NCBI RefSeq assembly: GCF_000002875.2
Contig: NC_009413.2
Location: 615,323-679,322, forward strand
DNA from: Leishmania infantum JPCM5
Taxonomy: Eukaryota; Euglenozoa; Kinetoplastea; Trypanosomatida; Trypanosomatidae
Direction: 5' to 3'
DNA length: 64,000 nucleotides
Below the pieces are notes generated by a model that searched no databases, had not been told where the DNA came from, and worked only from the letters and a program-made list of their open reading frames with translations. Shown here piece after piece: positions 33,751-43,573 of this stretch. The stretch's first letter is position 1. Every line of letters begins with the position of its first letter. Made by a program: the position numbers and the translations under genes.

Positions 33751-34397
33751 AATGATATATTTGCCGACATGTACGTGGTTAAGTGAGATTTAAAAGGAGA
33801 AAGCATGTCTTTGTGGAGCGCGGCGGCTGTAGACATCCGCTTCGTTCAATGGGAATGCCAGTATCGCGCCTCTCTCGTGGGTTTGTGTCCATGCGCCTCT
33901 CCATCTCTCTTCTTCCGCTGCTTATCGGTGATTTCGCGGCCTCGCCCTTCGCTCGCCATTTCGGCGGCTTCGCGCATGTGTGCGGTTGACGGTCCGCGGC
34001 CCAGGCGGGCTTTCCCGCGACAGGGCGCCGGGCCCCCCCCCACGCGGCCGCGGCCCCCCCACCTGGCACGGCCCCAGGGCAGCGGCTCGGCGACCGACGA
34101 AAGCGGGTGGCGGGAGAGAGGAGCGGAAGGTTGGGGGAGCAGGCGGCCGGGGGAGGGCAAGAGAAGCCGATGGGACGCATGGCTCGATTTCGACGGCAGA
34201 ACTGCTCGTCCTGGCCGACGCGGGTGTGGCGGCAGTTCGACAAGGGGGCGTGTGAGCTGTGGTCGTGTGCTCGTGTTTGTGTACTTGTTCACGGCAGAGT
34301 GACAACTTAGAAATAATCTACAAGCAACAGTCTGTTCGCCCCCCATCCCCCAATAAGTCCGCAAACATGGTGTTCGGCAGGCAGCAACGAACACCCA
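33751..34397. other. Right part of the strand-switch region
   Basis: About 650 bases between the DIRE-like copy and the AP-1 sigma stop codon. The left part is CT-rich on the + strand (33840-33930). It is followed by a very GC-rich patch with a C-run (about 34030-34080) and then a repeat fragment at 34148-34263. No gene seen. The switch from pyrimidine-rich to purine-rich + strand falls in or just after this segment. Confidence 0.5.
34148..34263 (+). mobile_element. Truncated fragment of the A-type retroposon repeat, copy A3
   Basis: The sequence from GGCAAGAGAAGCCGATGGGA to GAGCTGTGGT matches the last 115 bases of copies A1 and A2, with several substitutions. It is in the same orientation as the DIRE-like copy ending 400 bases earlier, suggesting an older insertion or a rearranged piece. 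Confidence 0.75.
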
Positions 34398-34895
34398 TCA
34401 GACCCCTTTGATGGCGTTGGTCATCTGATCCACAAAAGAGCTGCCCTCGAGCTGTGCCTCGCTACGCTCTGCAGCAACATCAAGCCGGTCGATGTAGGCA
34501 AGCGTGGCACGCTTGTTGCTCAGCAACAGCTCCCCACCAAGCAGCACCTCGTCAAGGATGAAGTACGCACGGTGAAAGTTGAAGATCAAGTCGAGCTCGC
34601 ATACATTGCCGAAGTACTGATCCAGCACCTCGACAAAGTGGTGGATGATCTCCAGCGTAATCAGCTCATTGTCTGTCTTGTCGACGCAGGCGATGAAGTA
34701 CAGAGAGGCGTAGCGGCGGCAAACGTACTTTCGGCCCTCAATCTCGAACATGTTCGACAGCCGAGCAGAGCGGCCAAGCGCCGCCTGGCACACTTCGCGG
34801 ATGATTTTTGTCTGCTCCTTCTGCGAGAGCGTCACGTACCATTTGGAGAGTCTTATCTTGCCTTGGCGGCTCATCAGCAGCAGGAACTGAATCAT
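34398..34895 (-). CDS. AP1S: AP-1 complex sigma (small) adaptin subunit
   Basis: The protein has 165 residues and is the small subunit of the clathrin adaptor complex AP-1, which sorts cargo at the trans-Golgi network and endosomes. It aligns with sigma adaptins from end to end: MIQFLLLMSRQGKIRLSKWY at the start, KRYASLYF-like RRYASLYFIACVDKTDNELI in the middle, then IIHHFVEVLDQYFGNVCELD and LIFNFHRAYFILDEVLLGGE. The NVCELDLIFNF and AYFILDE blocks are hallmarks of sigma-1 rather than mu or zeta chains. I chose the ATG at 34895 because homologues start with this motif; an in-frame ATG at 34919 would add eight residues (MPAPRVGE). The long open frame further upstream is 5' UTR. It is the last gene (transcription-wise) of the - strand cluster and lies inside the spacer between the 2.2-kb inverted arms. 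Confidence 0.93.
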   Translation of the reverse strand: MIQFLLLMSRQGKIRLSKWYVTLSQKEQTKIIREVCQAALGRSARLSNMFEIEGRKYVCRRYASLYFIACVDKTDNELITLEIIHHFVEVLDQYFGNVCELDLIFNFHRAYFILDEVLLGGELLLSNKRATLAYIDRLDVAAERSEAQLEGSSFVDQMTNAIKGV

Positions 34896-35634
34896 CTCGC
34901 CCACACGCGGGGCAGGCATGCGACAAAGGTATTCCTTTCGTGTGTATGTTGCTTGCCCTTGCCGTGCTGTGCTTCCTTCTCCGTTATTGATTGCGATGCA
35001 CGCGCGCTTTGCGGCTCTCTCCCTCACACTTTCGCTCTCGAGCGTGCGAGGATGGTGGAGATGATGCGGGGCGGGGTCGGGAGGAACAAAGGGCATCAGA
35101 ATGGTGTGTAGGTAGGCGTGTTCGAGGGTGAGACGTTGCATGGGCCATTTGTTCGCCGCCGCAGAAGGAAAGAGTAAACCATGCCAGCCACAGTAGGTTG
35201 GGGAGGAGAGGGTCGGAGACGCTGAGGACGCGGCTTTCGGCGAGCCGGGCAGGCGCCAACGGCATTCTCGCGGTCCCTCGCCACATGGCTCACTCACAAG
35301 GCATTTTTCGTTTCGCTTGAGTTTGCTTCTTTCTACTATCGGCATTCATGCGAAAACTCGCAGCGCATTGTTGCGGTCCGCCGCCGCCTTTCCGAAGGGC
35401 TCAACACACGACTTTCAAGGCACCACAAGGACAAGACAAATGCCCTTACACGACCCCTCGACAGGCACTAGGCCATGCACGCCGCGCGGCATCCCCACTT
35501 GCACCACCAGCTACGGCGAAGCCAACAGTGCGGCGCTGCAAGTTCGCTCCGTTCGCCACGTGCATGTCGGCATGCGATTCACTGTTTTTGGAGCATGCAT
35601 CACACCGCCGCCGAAGCGGCGGCGTTTGACCGTC
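34896..35634 (-). other. Spacer between the zinc-finger gene and AP-1 sigma
   Basis: 740 bases holding the 3' UTR of the upstream - strand gene and the 5' signals of AP-1 sigma. An open frame continues upstream from AP-1 sigma but has no family similarity. Nothing else seen. Confidence 0.5.
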
Positions 35635-37254
35635 TCACCGAAAGCGTACATTGCGGGCCAAAGGGGAGCTGGGTGGCGCCTTCAGCAGTCCGCGGCGATT
35701 GTGCATGCGCGCCTTACGAGCCTCGTCGTGCATCCGAACGGCACACTCAGCCGCCACGGTGCCGTTAAGCCCATGAGCGGCGAGCCCACCATTTGTATAG
35801 GCAACAGTTCCCTCGTTCGACAGTGTAGGGGTAATGCACTGCTTGCGCAGCCAGCGCTGCGAGGCCGCGCGGCCGCTGGCCTTGTCCGCCGCTCGATGGG
35901 CTTCGTATCGATGGTTCAGATACTCGCGCCCGAAGTCTGTGCGCAGAACGTACTCTAAACGATATACGTACTCGGAGATGCGCTCAAAGATCAGCTCGGA
36001 CATGAGCAGGCGTGCCGCGCGCGCTGCCAAGGTGGTCAGGTAGGCGTTGTGCTTGTGGTCCTGAAAGATGATCGGCGGGGGGCTCGTATCCTCTGGAGCG
36101 AGGGCCCAGCGGAGGGAGCCGAGGATGGCGCGGGGCATGGCGGCGCTCAAGGAGCGCATTGCCATGGATTGCCCGGTCGACAAGGCTGCATCGCTAGCCC
36201 CACCTTCAGCGCCTTCGCCGAGAGTCTCTTCGCCGCCGGTGCCGCCCGTCGCGTCATCGCTTGCCGCAACGCCGTCGAACTCCTCTACCGACGATAAAAC
36301 TGAAATGAGCTCTGGGCTCAACCCTCGGTGTTGCAGCAAGGAGACCGGCACCAGCCGCTCCATCCCACACGTTTCATACGCTGCTGCCAGCCCATAGGTG
36401 CATGTTATCATCTGCGACAGTGCCGAGATTCCGCGCACCTCCCCGTCTGGGAAGATGCGCGTCAACACCGGTACCACTTCGCTGTGTAAGAGCAAGTGCC
36501 CTTGGAAGATCGCTGGAGGGAACACGTCGGGGGTGAGGCACAGCATCCCACATTCCTTCAAGTACAAGAGCAGCAGATGCAGCTCCTCCCGCCGCGCGTA
36601 CGGGTCACCACGGTCGAAGGCGTCGTAGAATATGCCAAGCGGGTGATCGGGACCTGGCACGTAGAGCCCCTCCTTCAAGAGGCGTTGCACAATCGGCGAA
36701 GGCGTTCGTGGCTGCCCGTGTGGCCGCTTCGTGTAGTGACTTCGAAACAGCTCAATGCTGTCCCACACTTTGTCGGATTCCCAGAGTCCTTTGCTGCCGA
36801 CTACGGAGTTTAGGATCATCTCGAGACAAATATGGTCGCGCTTGCCCATGTGGTTGTGCCAGCTGTTAACGGGCTCACAACACAGCTCGCACCAGTGTGG
36901 GACCGTTTCCCACACCGATTCCGCTGTTAGTGTGAGGCTCGCGGTTTGCACGGACTGTCGGGGGGCGGCAGGCGGGTCCTGCTTGGGCGACGGGGACGAG
37001 CTCGGTGATACAGGAGTCGAGAGGGGCCCCGACCTCGGCGCTGCAGTAGACAGACAGCGGCACACACCTGTCAGCCCGGCCACGGTCGCCGTCCGCCGCG
37101 TCTGCCCGTGTAGGAAGTGCTGCGGTGGCTGCCGTGGAGCGGCGCCGCACATCAAACCGTGCTGCCGTACGCAGGCCTCTGCCACGTCGGCGACAACCCA
37201 GGACATCCGTGGGGTGCCCGCGCTGATCTTGGCGAATCGAACAAGATTCGCCAT
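35635..37254 (-). CDS. Predicted mitochondrial protein with a matrin/U1-type C2H2 zinc finger
   Basis: The protein has 539 residues. The N-terminus (MANLVRFAKISAGTPRMSW) and the next 80 residues are rich in Arg, Ser and Ala and poor in acids, as expected for a mitochondrial import signal. A zinc finger lies at about residues 120-140: WCELCCEPVNSWHNHMGKRD followed by H, fitting Cys-x2-Cys-x9-His-x5-His with the GK-x-x-H end of matrin/U1C-type RNA-binding fingers. The following 400 residues are largely helical (LLLLYLKECGMLCL and LLMSELIFERISEYVYRLEY), with a Gly/Glu/Ala-rich linker around 330-365. The C-terminus is basic. This could be a mitochondrial RNA-processing or mitoribosome-assembly factor, but I do not recognise the family and the role is inference. 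It lies in the spacer between the inverted arms together with AP-1 sigma. Confidence 0.82.
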   Translation of the reverse strand: MANLVRFAKISAGTPRMSWVVADVAEACVRQHGLMCGAAPRQPPQHFLHGQTRRTATVAGLTGVCRCLSTAAPRSGPLSTPVSPSSSPSPKQDPPAAPRQSVQTASLTLTAESVWETVPHWCELCCEPVNSWHNHMGKRDHICLEMILNSVVGSKGLWESDKVWDSIELFRSHYTKRPHGQPRTPSPIVQRLLKEGLYVPGPDHPLGIFYDAFDRGDPYARREELHLLLLYLKECGMLCLTPDVFPPAIFQGHLLLHSEVVPVLTRIFPDGEVRGISALSQMITCTYGLAAAYETCGMERLVPVSLLQHRGLSPELISVLSSVEEFDGVAASDDATGGTGGEETLGEGAEGGASDAALSTGQSMAMRSLSAAMPRAILGSLRWALAPEDTSPPPIIFQDHKHNAYLTTLAARAARLLMSELIFERISEYVYRLEYVLRTDFGREYLNHRYEAHRAADKASGRAASQRWLRKQCITPTLSNEGTVAYTNGGLAAHGLNGTVAAECAVRMHDEARKARMHNRRGLLKAPPSSPLARNVRFR

Positions 37255-38825
37255 CCATTCCTCGCTAGGTCATGTTGACGCATGAGCACATTGAGGTGCG
37301 TGTGGGAGGTGGAGGCGGGTGCGCACGCGGTGAAGAACGTGGAGTGGAGAACCCGAGAGAGACGAACGAAGAGCAAACGGAGTGAAGGCACCCTCTGTGC
37401 GCGCTGTGCGTGGGTTGTGTGCTTACGACGAGTGACAACGCAGGGGAGGAAAGGGGGTGGTACACGGGGCGATACTGACCATCGGTTGCGAACCTGCGTG
37501 AGCGCGCAACCGAGCAACAAAGACCCGGTACACGGCAAAGATAGAGCAGGTAGCACTGTCACACGTTGCCGCCACTCACTCAACGCCTGCACCCGCCAGA
37601 GCACGGCATCATCGAAATCGTTGCGGAGAGATTCCTCCCGTTCGTCCGTCGCCCCTCCCCCGCCTTGTCGACTGTGCCGCTTGGCATGTTCAGTTTTTTG
37701 GGGTGTGTGCGTCGCTTTTCTTCTTGGGATTGCCTCGGAGGCACTCATACCGTAATGGCGGAAGCACAAACACACACACGCAGAGACTAGAAGCAGCAGC
37801 ATGGTAGGCAACAGCGGAGCGGAATAGGTTGGCCACTCCCCAAACCACAAACATAGAGAGAGAGAGCCATACAAAGAGATAAGATGCGTGGGGGTGGGTG
37901 CTGAAAGAAGCAGCTCCATCGGCAATCGAACCAATGAACAGCATCAACAACGAAAGAAACGAGAGACACACACTCAGGTGAGTCGAGGTTATGTAACTGC
38001 CCAGCAGCGTGGTAAGAACGAAAAAAAAAAGAACGTGGAAAAAGGAATACACACGCTGCCTACGCGCAATCATGCCTCCAAACATTTTCTAAATGAGAGA
38101 AGCGCGACGGCTCTTGGGTCTGACGCTCCTCTCCACCCTTCTACGAATGAGACGTGGAGATCTAACGAGTGCGTGTGCACGGCTGCAACTCGAGCTCGTT
38201 CGCCTCATGTGTACCATCTGCGACAGCCAACACATTCCTTGAGCGCTCTGCACCGGAAACCTCCTCCCCTCCCTTCCCCCCTCCTCCCCCCAAAGAAAGA
38301 GAATATCAGCAAATAAAAGAGAAGCAGTGAGGGAAGGGCGCGCAGTGCGCAACGCGCACAAGAGACGCACACAGAGAGCCGTAAGAAGGAGAGAGGGTGG
38401 CGCAGCTGCGGGACGAGGATACGCGGCAGTGGGAACAGCGCGTTTGTCGGTAGGAGAGCGCTTCAGAGAAGCGGTGCAGGACGGCAGGCGAAGACGCTCG
38501 AAAGGTGCGCTGCCGTACACGGACAACAGCTGAATCAACGCCGCTAAAAAAAAAGAAAAACAGGAGGATTAGCACTCCTCCGCCAAGGGAGCAACAGAGC
38601 ATCAATGACAACGAATCCTGCGTGTGCACGATTATCAAAGTGCGCTGTTGACGAGACGGCACACCTGTCGGTGCGCATCTGCGGTGTGTTCGCTGGGACT
38701 CGTTTTCTTCTGGCAGAAGCGTCCCTGAAGGGCAGCGCACATCCATATGTCGATGTCCGCGCTGGATGCACTTTCTCTGTCCATGCACACATAACTTTTT
38801 ACGCCGGTCACGACGCATCTCTCTG

Positions 38826-38844
38826 CCCCCCCCCCCCCCCCCCC
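38826..38844. repeat. Poly-C run
   Basis: About 19 consecutive C residues on the + strand. Confidence 0.9.
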
Positions 38845-39359
38845 GCGCGGGATCGTACGTGGGCATGTGTAGGCGACTGTGAAACCCAAAGCGCAACGAA
38901 ACGAACAGGGCAGACCGACAGCGCCAGGGAGCCAAGGGTGAGAGGAGGAAACGCCGGAGAACGGTGGCACGTGCACAAGGGCGAAACAAGAAGAAAGTGT
39001 TCATGATACGCTCGCGCAAGGTGCGAAAGCGAGCAGGTTCAACAAAGCAAGAGAAGGACCAACAGAAAAAAAAGGGTGCGGGCAACTGGTAGAGAAGACC
39101 AGCCGACAAGTGTTACGCAGTTGCCGGTGCGCTTGCGAGGAGACGAAGCCGGAGGCGCGTCAGTGACTGTGCAGAATTGAGAGGGATCGAGAGACAAAAA
39201 GGAGCAGGACTAACGTCGGTACCGTAGACCTCCCCCACAAAGGACCGAGCAGAATGGTACAACAAAGTGCGGATACCTGCATGCACGCCTGCACGCCAAT
39301 CCAGGCACATGCACGAACAGAAAAAACCCCACGGAAAACTGCTGAGCATTCACAGGCAA

Positions 39360-39380
39360 GACACACACACACACACACAC
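39360..39380. repeat. (AC)n microsatellite
   Basis: An AC dinucleotide run of about 20 bases in the - strand cluster spacer. Confidence 0.9.
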
Positions 39381-39797
39381 GAGTTGAGAGGCAGAGAGGG
39401 AACTTCAGTACAAAGAAATAGAGGGGAGCACGATACGGTGGGGAGAGTACAAGGGTGGAGTAAGGTTACGGTGAGCACCCAAGGAAGAAAAAGGAAAAAA
39501 AAACGAGTGTGGGACAGGTGATGTGGTCCAGTAACCTGAAGACGTCAGCCAAGCAAGAGAAGGGGTACCTACGGGGCTCTTCTACCTCCATCTCCAACAC
39601 AAACACACACACGGATAGAGACCCTCAGGCACATGCACACAGCCCACTCGAAAAAAAAACACGAGAGAAGAACGCATCCAAGCCTCCAGATAATCACATG
39701 CATTGCGAACTCTATCGAGCACCACGGACGCCTTCCATATTAACCGCCTCGTACCACCCACTGCCTTTCCCTTGCTTCAGCTAGCAGAGGTACTCCT

Positions 39798-42011
39798 TGA
39801 TCCAAGCAGGGCCGCCTTCAGGGTCCCGCTCGTGGGCGGAGGCCGTGGCGTCTGCCGTGCGGGTAGAAGGGGGTGGCGATCAAGGGGGCATGCCGGGCGA
39901 GCGCAGCAAGGAAGTCGGCCACACGCAGGCCAGGGCCCTCCGAGACCTTGCACGCCCTGCCTGCATGCCATGCCTCTCCCTCGGTCGCCACAAGCCGCGG
40001 CATGCCGTAATGTGGCGTGGGGACTCGCCTCATGCGCGTCTGGAGGACTCGCTGGTGCCATTCGAGGGTGCTCCCGTCATGCTTCCGGCATCTGCGCCTC
40101 ATCAGCGCAGGCCCGGCCGGACGTAGAGGTCACCGCACGCTCCGCACACATGCGCCGAGTAGGGGGGGGGGCGGCTGATTCGTATATTGGGTCTCCTCGC
40201 GCCTTGTTCGCCCATCGCTCCTGCTCTGCTCACGTGCGCATGCCTTGTCTGGGTGTGATACGGCATGCCGGCTGTGCTTGGCAGCACCTGCGCACAGTGC
40301 TCGCATTCCTGCGCCCTCGGTGCCTGTTTCAGGACGACGCTGCTGCCTGGGGGTGGGGGAGAGGGCGTGGCTGGCCCGCTTGACCACACGTGCCGTCCCA
40401 CAGGTGGGGCGCCGCTATGCGTGTGTGGCAAGGCAGCAGGGGGCATCCCGCCCTCTGCTGAGCCCACAGGCCTTTCGCAGGCGTGGGTGTGTGGAGAGGA
40501 AGGGGGCCCGCGGAGAAGCATGCGCCAGCGCAGCAGTAGGCAGCACACCATCCGCACCCCATGCCGCCACTGCCAGTCACCCGCCGTTGCAGGGATCCGC
40601 GGCGCGGGCAGGCGCCGGTGCGGGACTGAGCGAGCATGGTCTCCCGTCGCCTCGTGCAGCGCGGCTTCGCGGGATGTCGGCCTGACGCCTGAGACCGATG
40701 ACCGAGTCCGTGGCAAGAGCCACACTTGTCTGCCTGTGCCTTGGCCGATCCGGGTGTCCTCGCACCAGGGTCGCGCCCCAGCTCCGTTGCTTCGCACTCA
40801 GCGCCATCGCTGCAGACGAGGCGCGGCCGCAGCGTCTTGTCGCTGCATCTATGGGTGCTATACCGTGGCGCATCGCGGGCGCTCCTGGCTGGATGTCTAT
40901 GTGCGCCGCGCCATCTCTTCCCAGCGAGCAACGGAGCTTCGCAAAGCGGGCGAGTCGCCGCCTGCATGCCCCGGCGAGGGCTGCCAGAGCGTCGCGGCAA
41001 CGCCGTGGCCCGGCGCGTACGCCTCCCACGCCGAATGCACAGGGCAGCCTCCTCGCGCGAGTGCGGAACACAGGCAGGCGGGTGCGGCGCAGAAGCACCG
41101 TGGAGCCGAGGGGCAGTGGGTCCCCGCCTCTTCGAGCAGGTCTCCGCTGTCTGTGTAATGTCCGGGTACCGAACCATGGCTGCGGCTGCATTGACGTAGG
41201 CGTGCTCAAGGTCCCTCCGGCAGTTTCTGCCGGCACCGTCCCGCCACGCGATGGCGCCGTAGGGTAGCTCTGACTCGGTCAGTGCTGTGTAGGAGGAGCG
41301 CAGAGGATACTTTCACGGGCCCCGCTCCTCCGAGCACCCTCCCCCTCAGCCTGGCGAGTCGAGCCGTGGCTACTTTGATAACCCCTGCGACGTGTTGGTC
41401 AATGCGCTGGCATTGGCTGGAGGTCCCTGCCGAGCGGGTGGGGGTGGGCGGCGGCGATTCTCTTCCAGGTGCACGCGTGCAACGGAGAGCCGCAGCTGGT
41501 TGCGGTGCCGCGCAACGGCGAGTGTGCACCGCCCTCTGGAGGGCGGGCCGCCATGTGGCTCGTATGACCTCCCCGCCCGAGAAATCCATGATCCAGCGAG
41601 TACGGCACGGGTCTACGTTGGATCTCCTAAGCACCGTGATGGTGGCACGCCGCGGACTGCCGAGCCACGCGCGCCAGCGTAGAGCTCACAAGCCCTGCTC
41701 GGGTTTTGGCACCTGGCTGCCGCTGCACTACGCTGTGGTGGGGCAGGCCCACGGGGTCCGTGGTGGAGCGGTGAGCACGCGAAGCCAGTATGCCGTGGCT
41801 GGAGCCTGTCGCCCAGATGCTCTGGGCCGTCGTCACGCGATCATTCGTTCGAGTAGCTTGCATGGATCGCTGGTCAGCGCTGCAGGGACGGTAGGACGTG
41901 GAGCCACCATCTGGCCTGTGCGGCTTCAGGAGCGGCGCAGTGAGCCCCTCTTTCCACGCAGCAGGGGCGCGGCCGGATATATCGCGCTGGCTTCTGCTGC
42001 AGCATCGTCGC
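39798..42011 (-). mobile_element. Degenerate DIRE-like retroposon, right copy and right arm of the inverted repeat
   Basis: Reverse complement of 31368-33580 and essentially identical to it, including every stop and frameshift that breaks the reverse-transcriptase and zinc-finger frames. Sense is on the - strand. Reading from 42011 downward, it has the RT remnant (AAWKEGLTAPLLKP, about 41965-41880), then the C2H2-like finger (about 40310-40240) and the first part of the terminal repeat. The copy stops at 39798, 170 bases before the end of the left copy's terminal repeat. On the other side, an open - strand frame continues past 42011 (MAATSSVRKSKPTTCW upstream of the RT motif), so this copy may keep more of its 5' part than the left one. 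Confidence 0.85.
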
Positions 42012-43573
42012 CAACAAGTCGTCGGCTTGCTCTTCCGCACTGAGGAGGTGGCCGCCATATCAGATTGCGGATGCGTGTAGGGCGGGCGATTATCGATAGC
42101 CCGGATGCGTGCCGCTGACCGAGGGCCGGTGGTGGTGAGGGGTATGCAGGTCTACAACCATTCCTCTAGGCAGGCTCTTCGGTAAGCATGTCCGAGAGAG
42201 CGCGATCAGCGGGCAACGTCCAGGGCGTCTTCTCGAGGCCTTCCTCTGATCGCGTCCGTTTGGGTGCCCCGAACTGCGTATAAGCAGCCTTACCAGATGG
42301 TACAGTTTACCCGGTGGTCGTCGCGGGGAGTGTAGTCGTGGATGCAAGCTCACCTTGAATGGCAGATGGTAGCTATGCATGTGTAGTGGAGCGGTGGCAG
42401 GCGTGATTGCATGGGCGATTCGTCGTTGCTCCATGGTGCGCTTTCGGGTTGTGGTGATGGCCGAGGTCAGTGCGGCACTTTGATGCGCGCGAATCCTTGC
42501 TTCGGTCTTCTTGTGGTGTAGGCGCGGTCTCTGCGGAGCAAGTTCGCAGTCAGGACACAGCACAGTTTCCTGTCCGCCTCGCAGAAAGAGTGTGATCGGG
42601 CCGCAGTCCTTGATAGCAGCACCGCGTCATATTGCCTCCGCAAAGCAGGCAGTGGGCTTGATCGCGCAGTGGTTGCTCGGCGGCATTGTGATGGTGCCCC
42701 AATCAGAGATGCGGGCAGCCGAGCGCCATGCTGACGTCTCCTTAGCGTGTCCGTGGTCCCCCCCCGTCTGCGCTGTCTTATGCCAAGGTGTCTTTTACCG
42801 CGTGTGCAGGCCTGTTTGTCATTGAATCAGTCGGGGTAGAATGACCCTAGTCCAGTGGTGTCCCCCCTTTCCGTGTCCCGCGTCGGGTGGTGCCAATTGG
42901 TATCCATTCTCATAACGTGAGGGCTGAGAGTGACGTCGTCTGGCATCTGATTGAGAACTTGCCGTGCCACCAGATCCTTCTCAGGTGCGTGGCGGTGCGT
43001 AAGGTTTATTCACTGAGTAGGGCTACCACAGCGAAGCCAGAGCGTCCCTGCTGCAACCGCGTCCTGGGTAACGGGAGGGAGGGCGTACACCTGTGCGCAT
43101 GTCCTATTGTGAGAGCAGCGAGACACGAGCGCCACGCTTCTTTTCGCTTGCTACACCGGAGTGCTGAAAACCAGGGAGAGCATATGCCTTGGTCGACCTG
43201 TCGCGTGAAAAGGGTTTCTTGCAGCATGCTGATGTGTATCGAGGGTTCATGAAGGAGCCGGGCGACCCAGCATCACTGGGCGTCGTTCAGCCCATTTCGG
43301 TTCTACTGCATACCGCGTAGGTTTGATCCAGTGTCACGCTCCACATCACCACAACGCAATGCAAGCAGAAAAGAAATCGGCGGATGCATATATCTGTTGG
43401 TGAATCCCCGACACGATGCGCAGTGAGTTAGTACAAGACATGATTATGACCGCGTTTCTCTGCGATAGAGCGCGAGCATAGACCCCTTCGCCGAAACCAC
43501 CAGCAGGGAGCAGGTTGCAGGTTCTTGGCTTCGACACCAGATGAATATACCCACATGACGGGGGGGGTGGAGG
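42012..43573 (-). pseudogene. Degenerate coding remnants, probably further mobile-element sequence
   Basis: The composition is non-low-complexity and unlike the CT-rich spacers, so this looks like old coding DNA. On the - strand one frame reads through about 42780-42100 with a single TGA near 42624. It includes TSAWRSAARISDWGTITMPP, then GPITLFLRGGQETVLCPDCE and LHHKKTEARIRAHQ, with a CPDC knuckle-like motif and a basic follow-up. The frame is interrupted upstream by a TAA near 42795. I do not recognise the family. It lies directly upstream (in element sense) of the right DIRE-like copy, so it may be that element's 5' part or a different transposon such as a tyrosine-recombinase type. The + strand frames at 42511-42825 and 42887-43252 look like shadows. 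Confidence 0.4.

Larger units (their letters stand above)
37255..39797 (-). other. Intergenic region between the zinc-finger gene and the right inverted arm
   Basis: 2.5 kb without a convincing gene. The + strand is now purine-rich, that is, pyrimidine-rich on the coding - strand, matching - strand transcription. It holds a 19-base C-run at 38826-38844 and a CA run at 39360-39380. Minus-strand frames such as 37152-37934 overlap the true gene start and translate to low-complexity sequence. Confidence 0.5.

Noticed and set aside
29178..34397. Search for tRNA or 5S genes at the strand switch
   Set aside because: No GGTTCGANNCC-type B box or 5S internal control region was found on either strand by eye.
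34896..35345. 150-codon N-terminal extension of AP-1 sigma
   Set aside because: Sigma adaptins start at MIQF; the upstream residues have no adaptin similarity and are most likely 5' UTR.
37152..37934. 260-codon - strand frame overlapping the start of the zinc-finger gene
   Set aside because: It overlaps the better supported gene in another frame and has a low-complexity, randomly hydrophobic translation.
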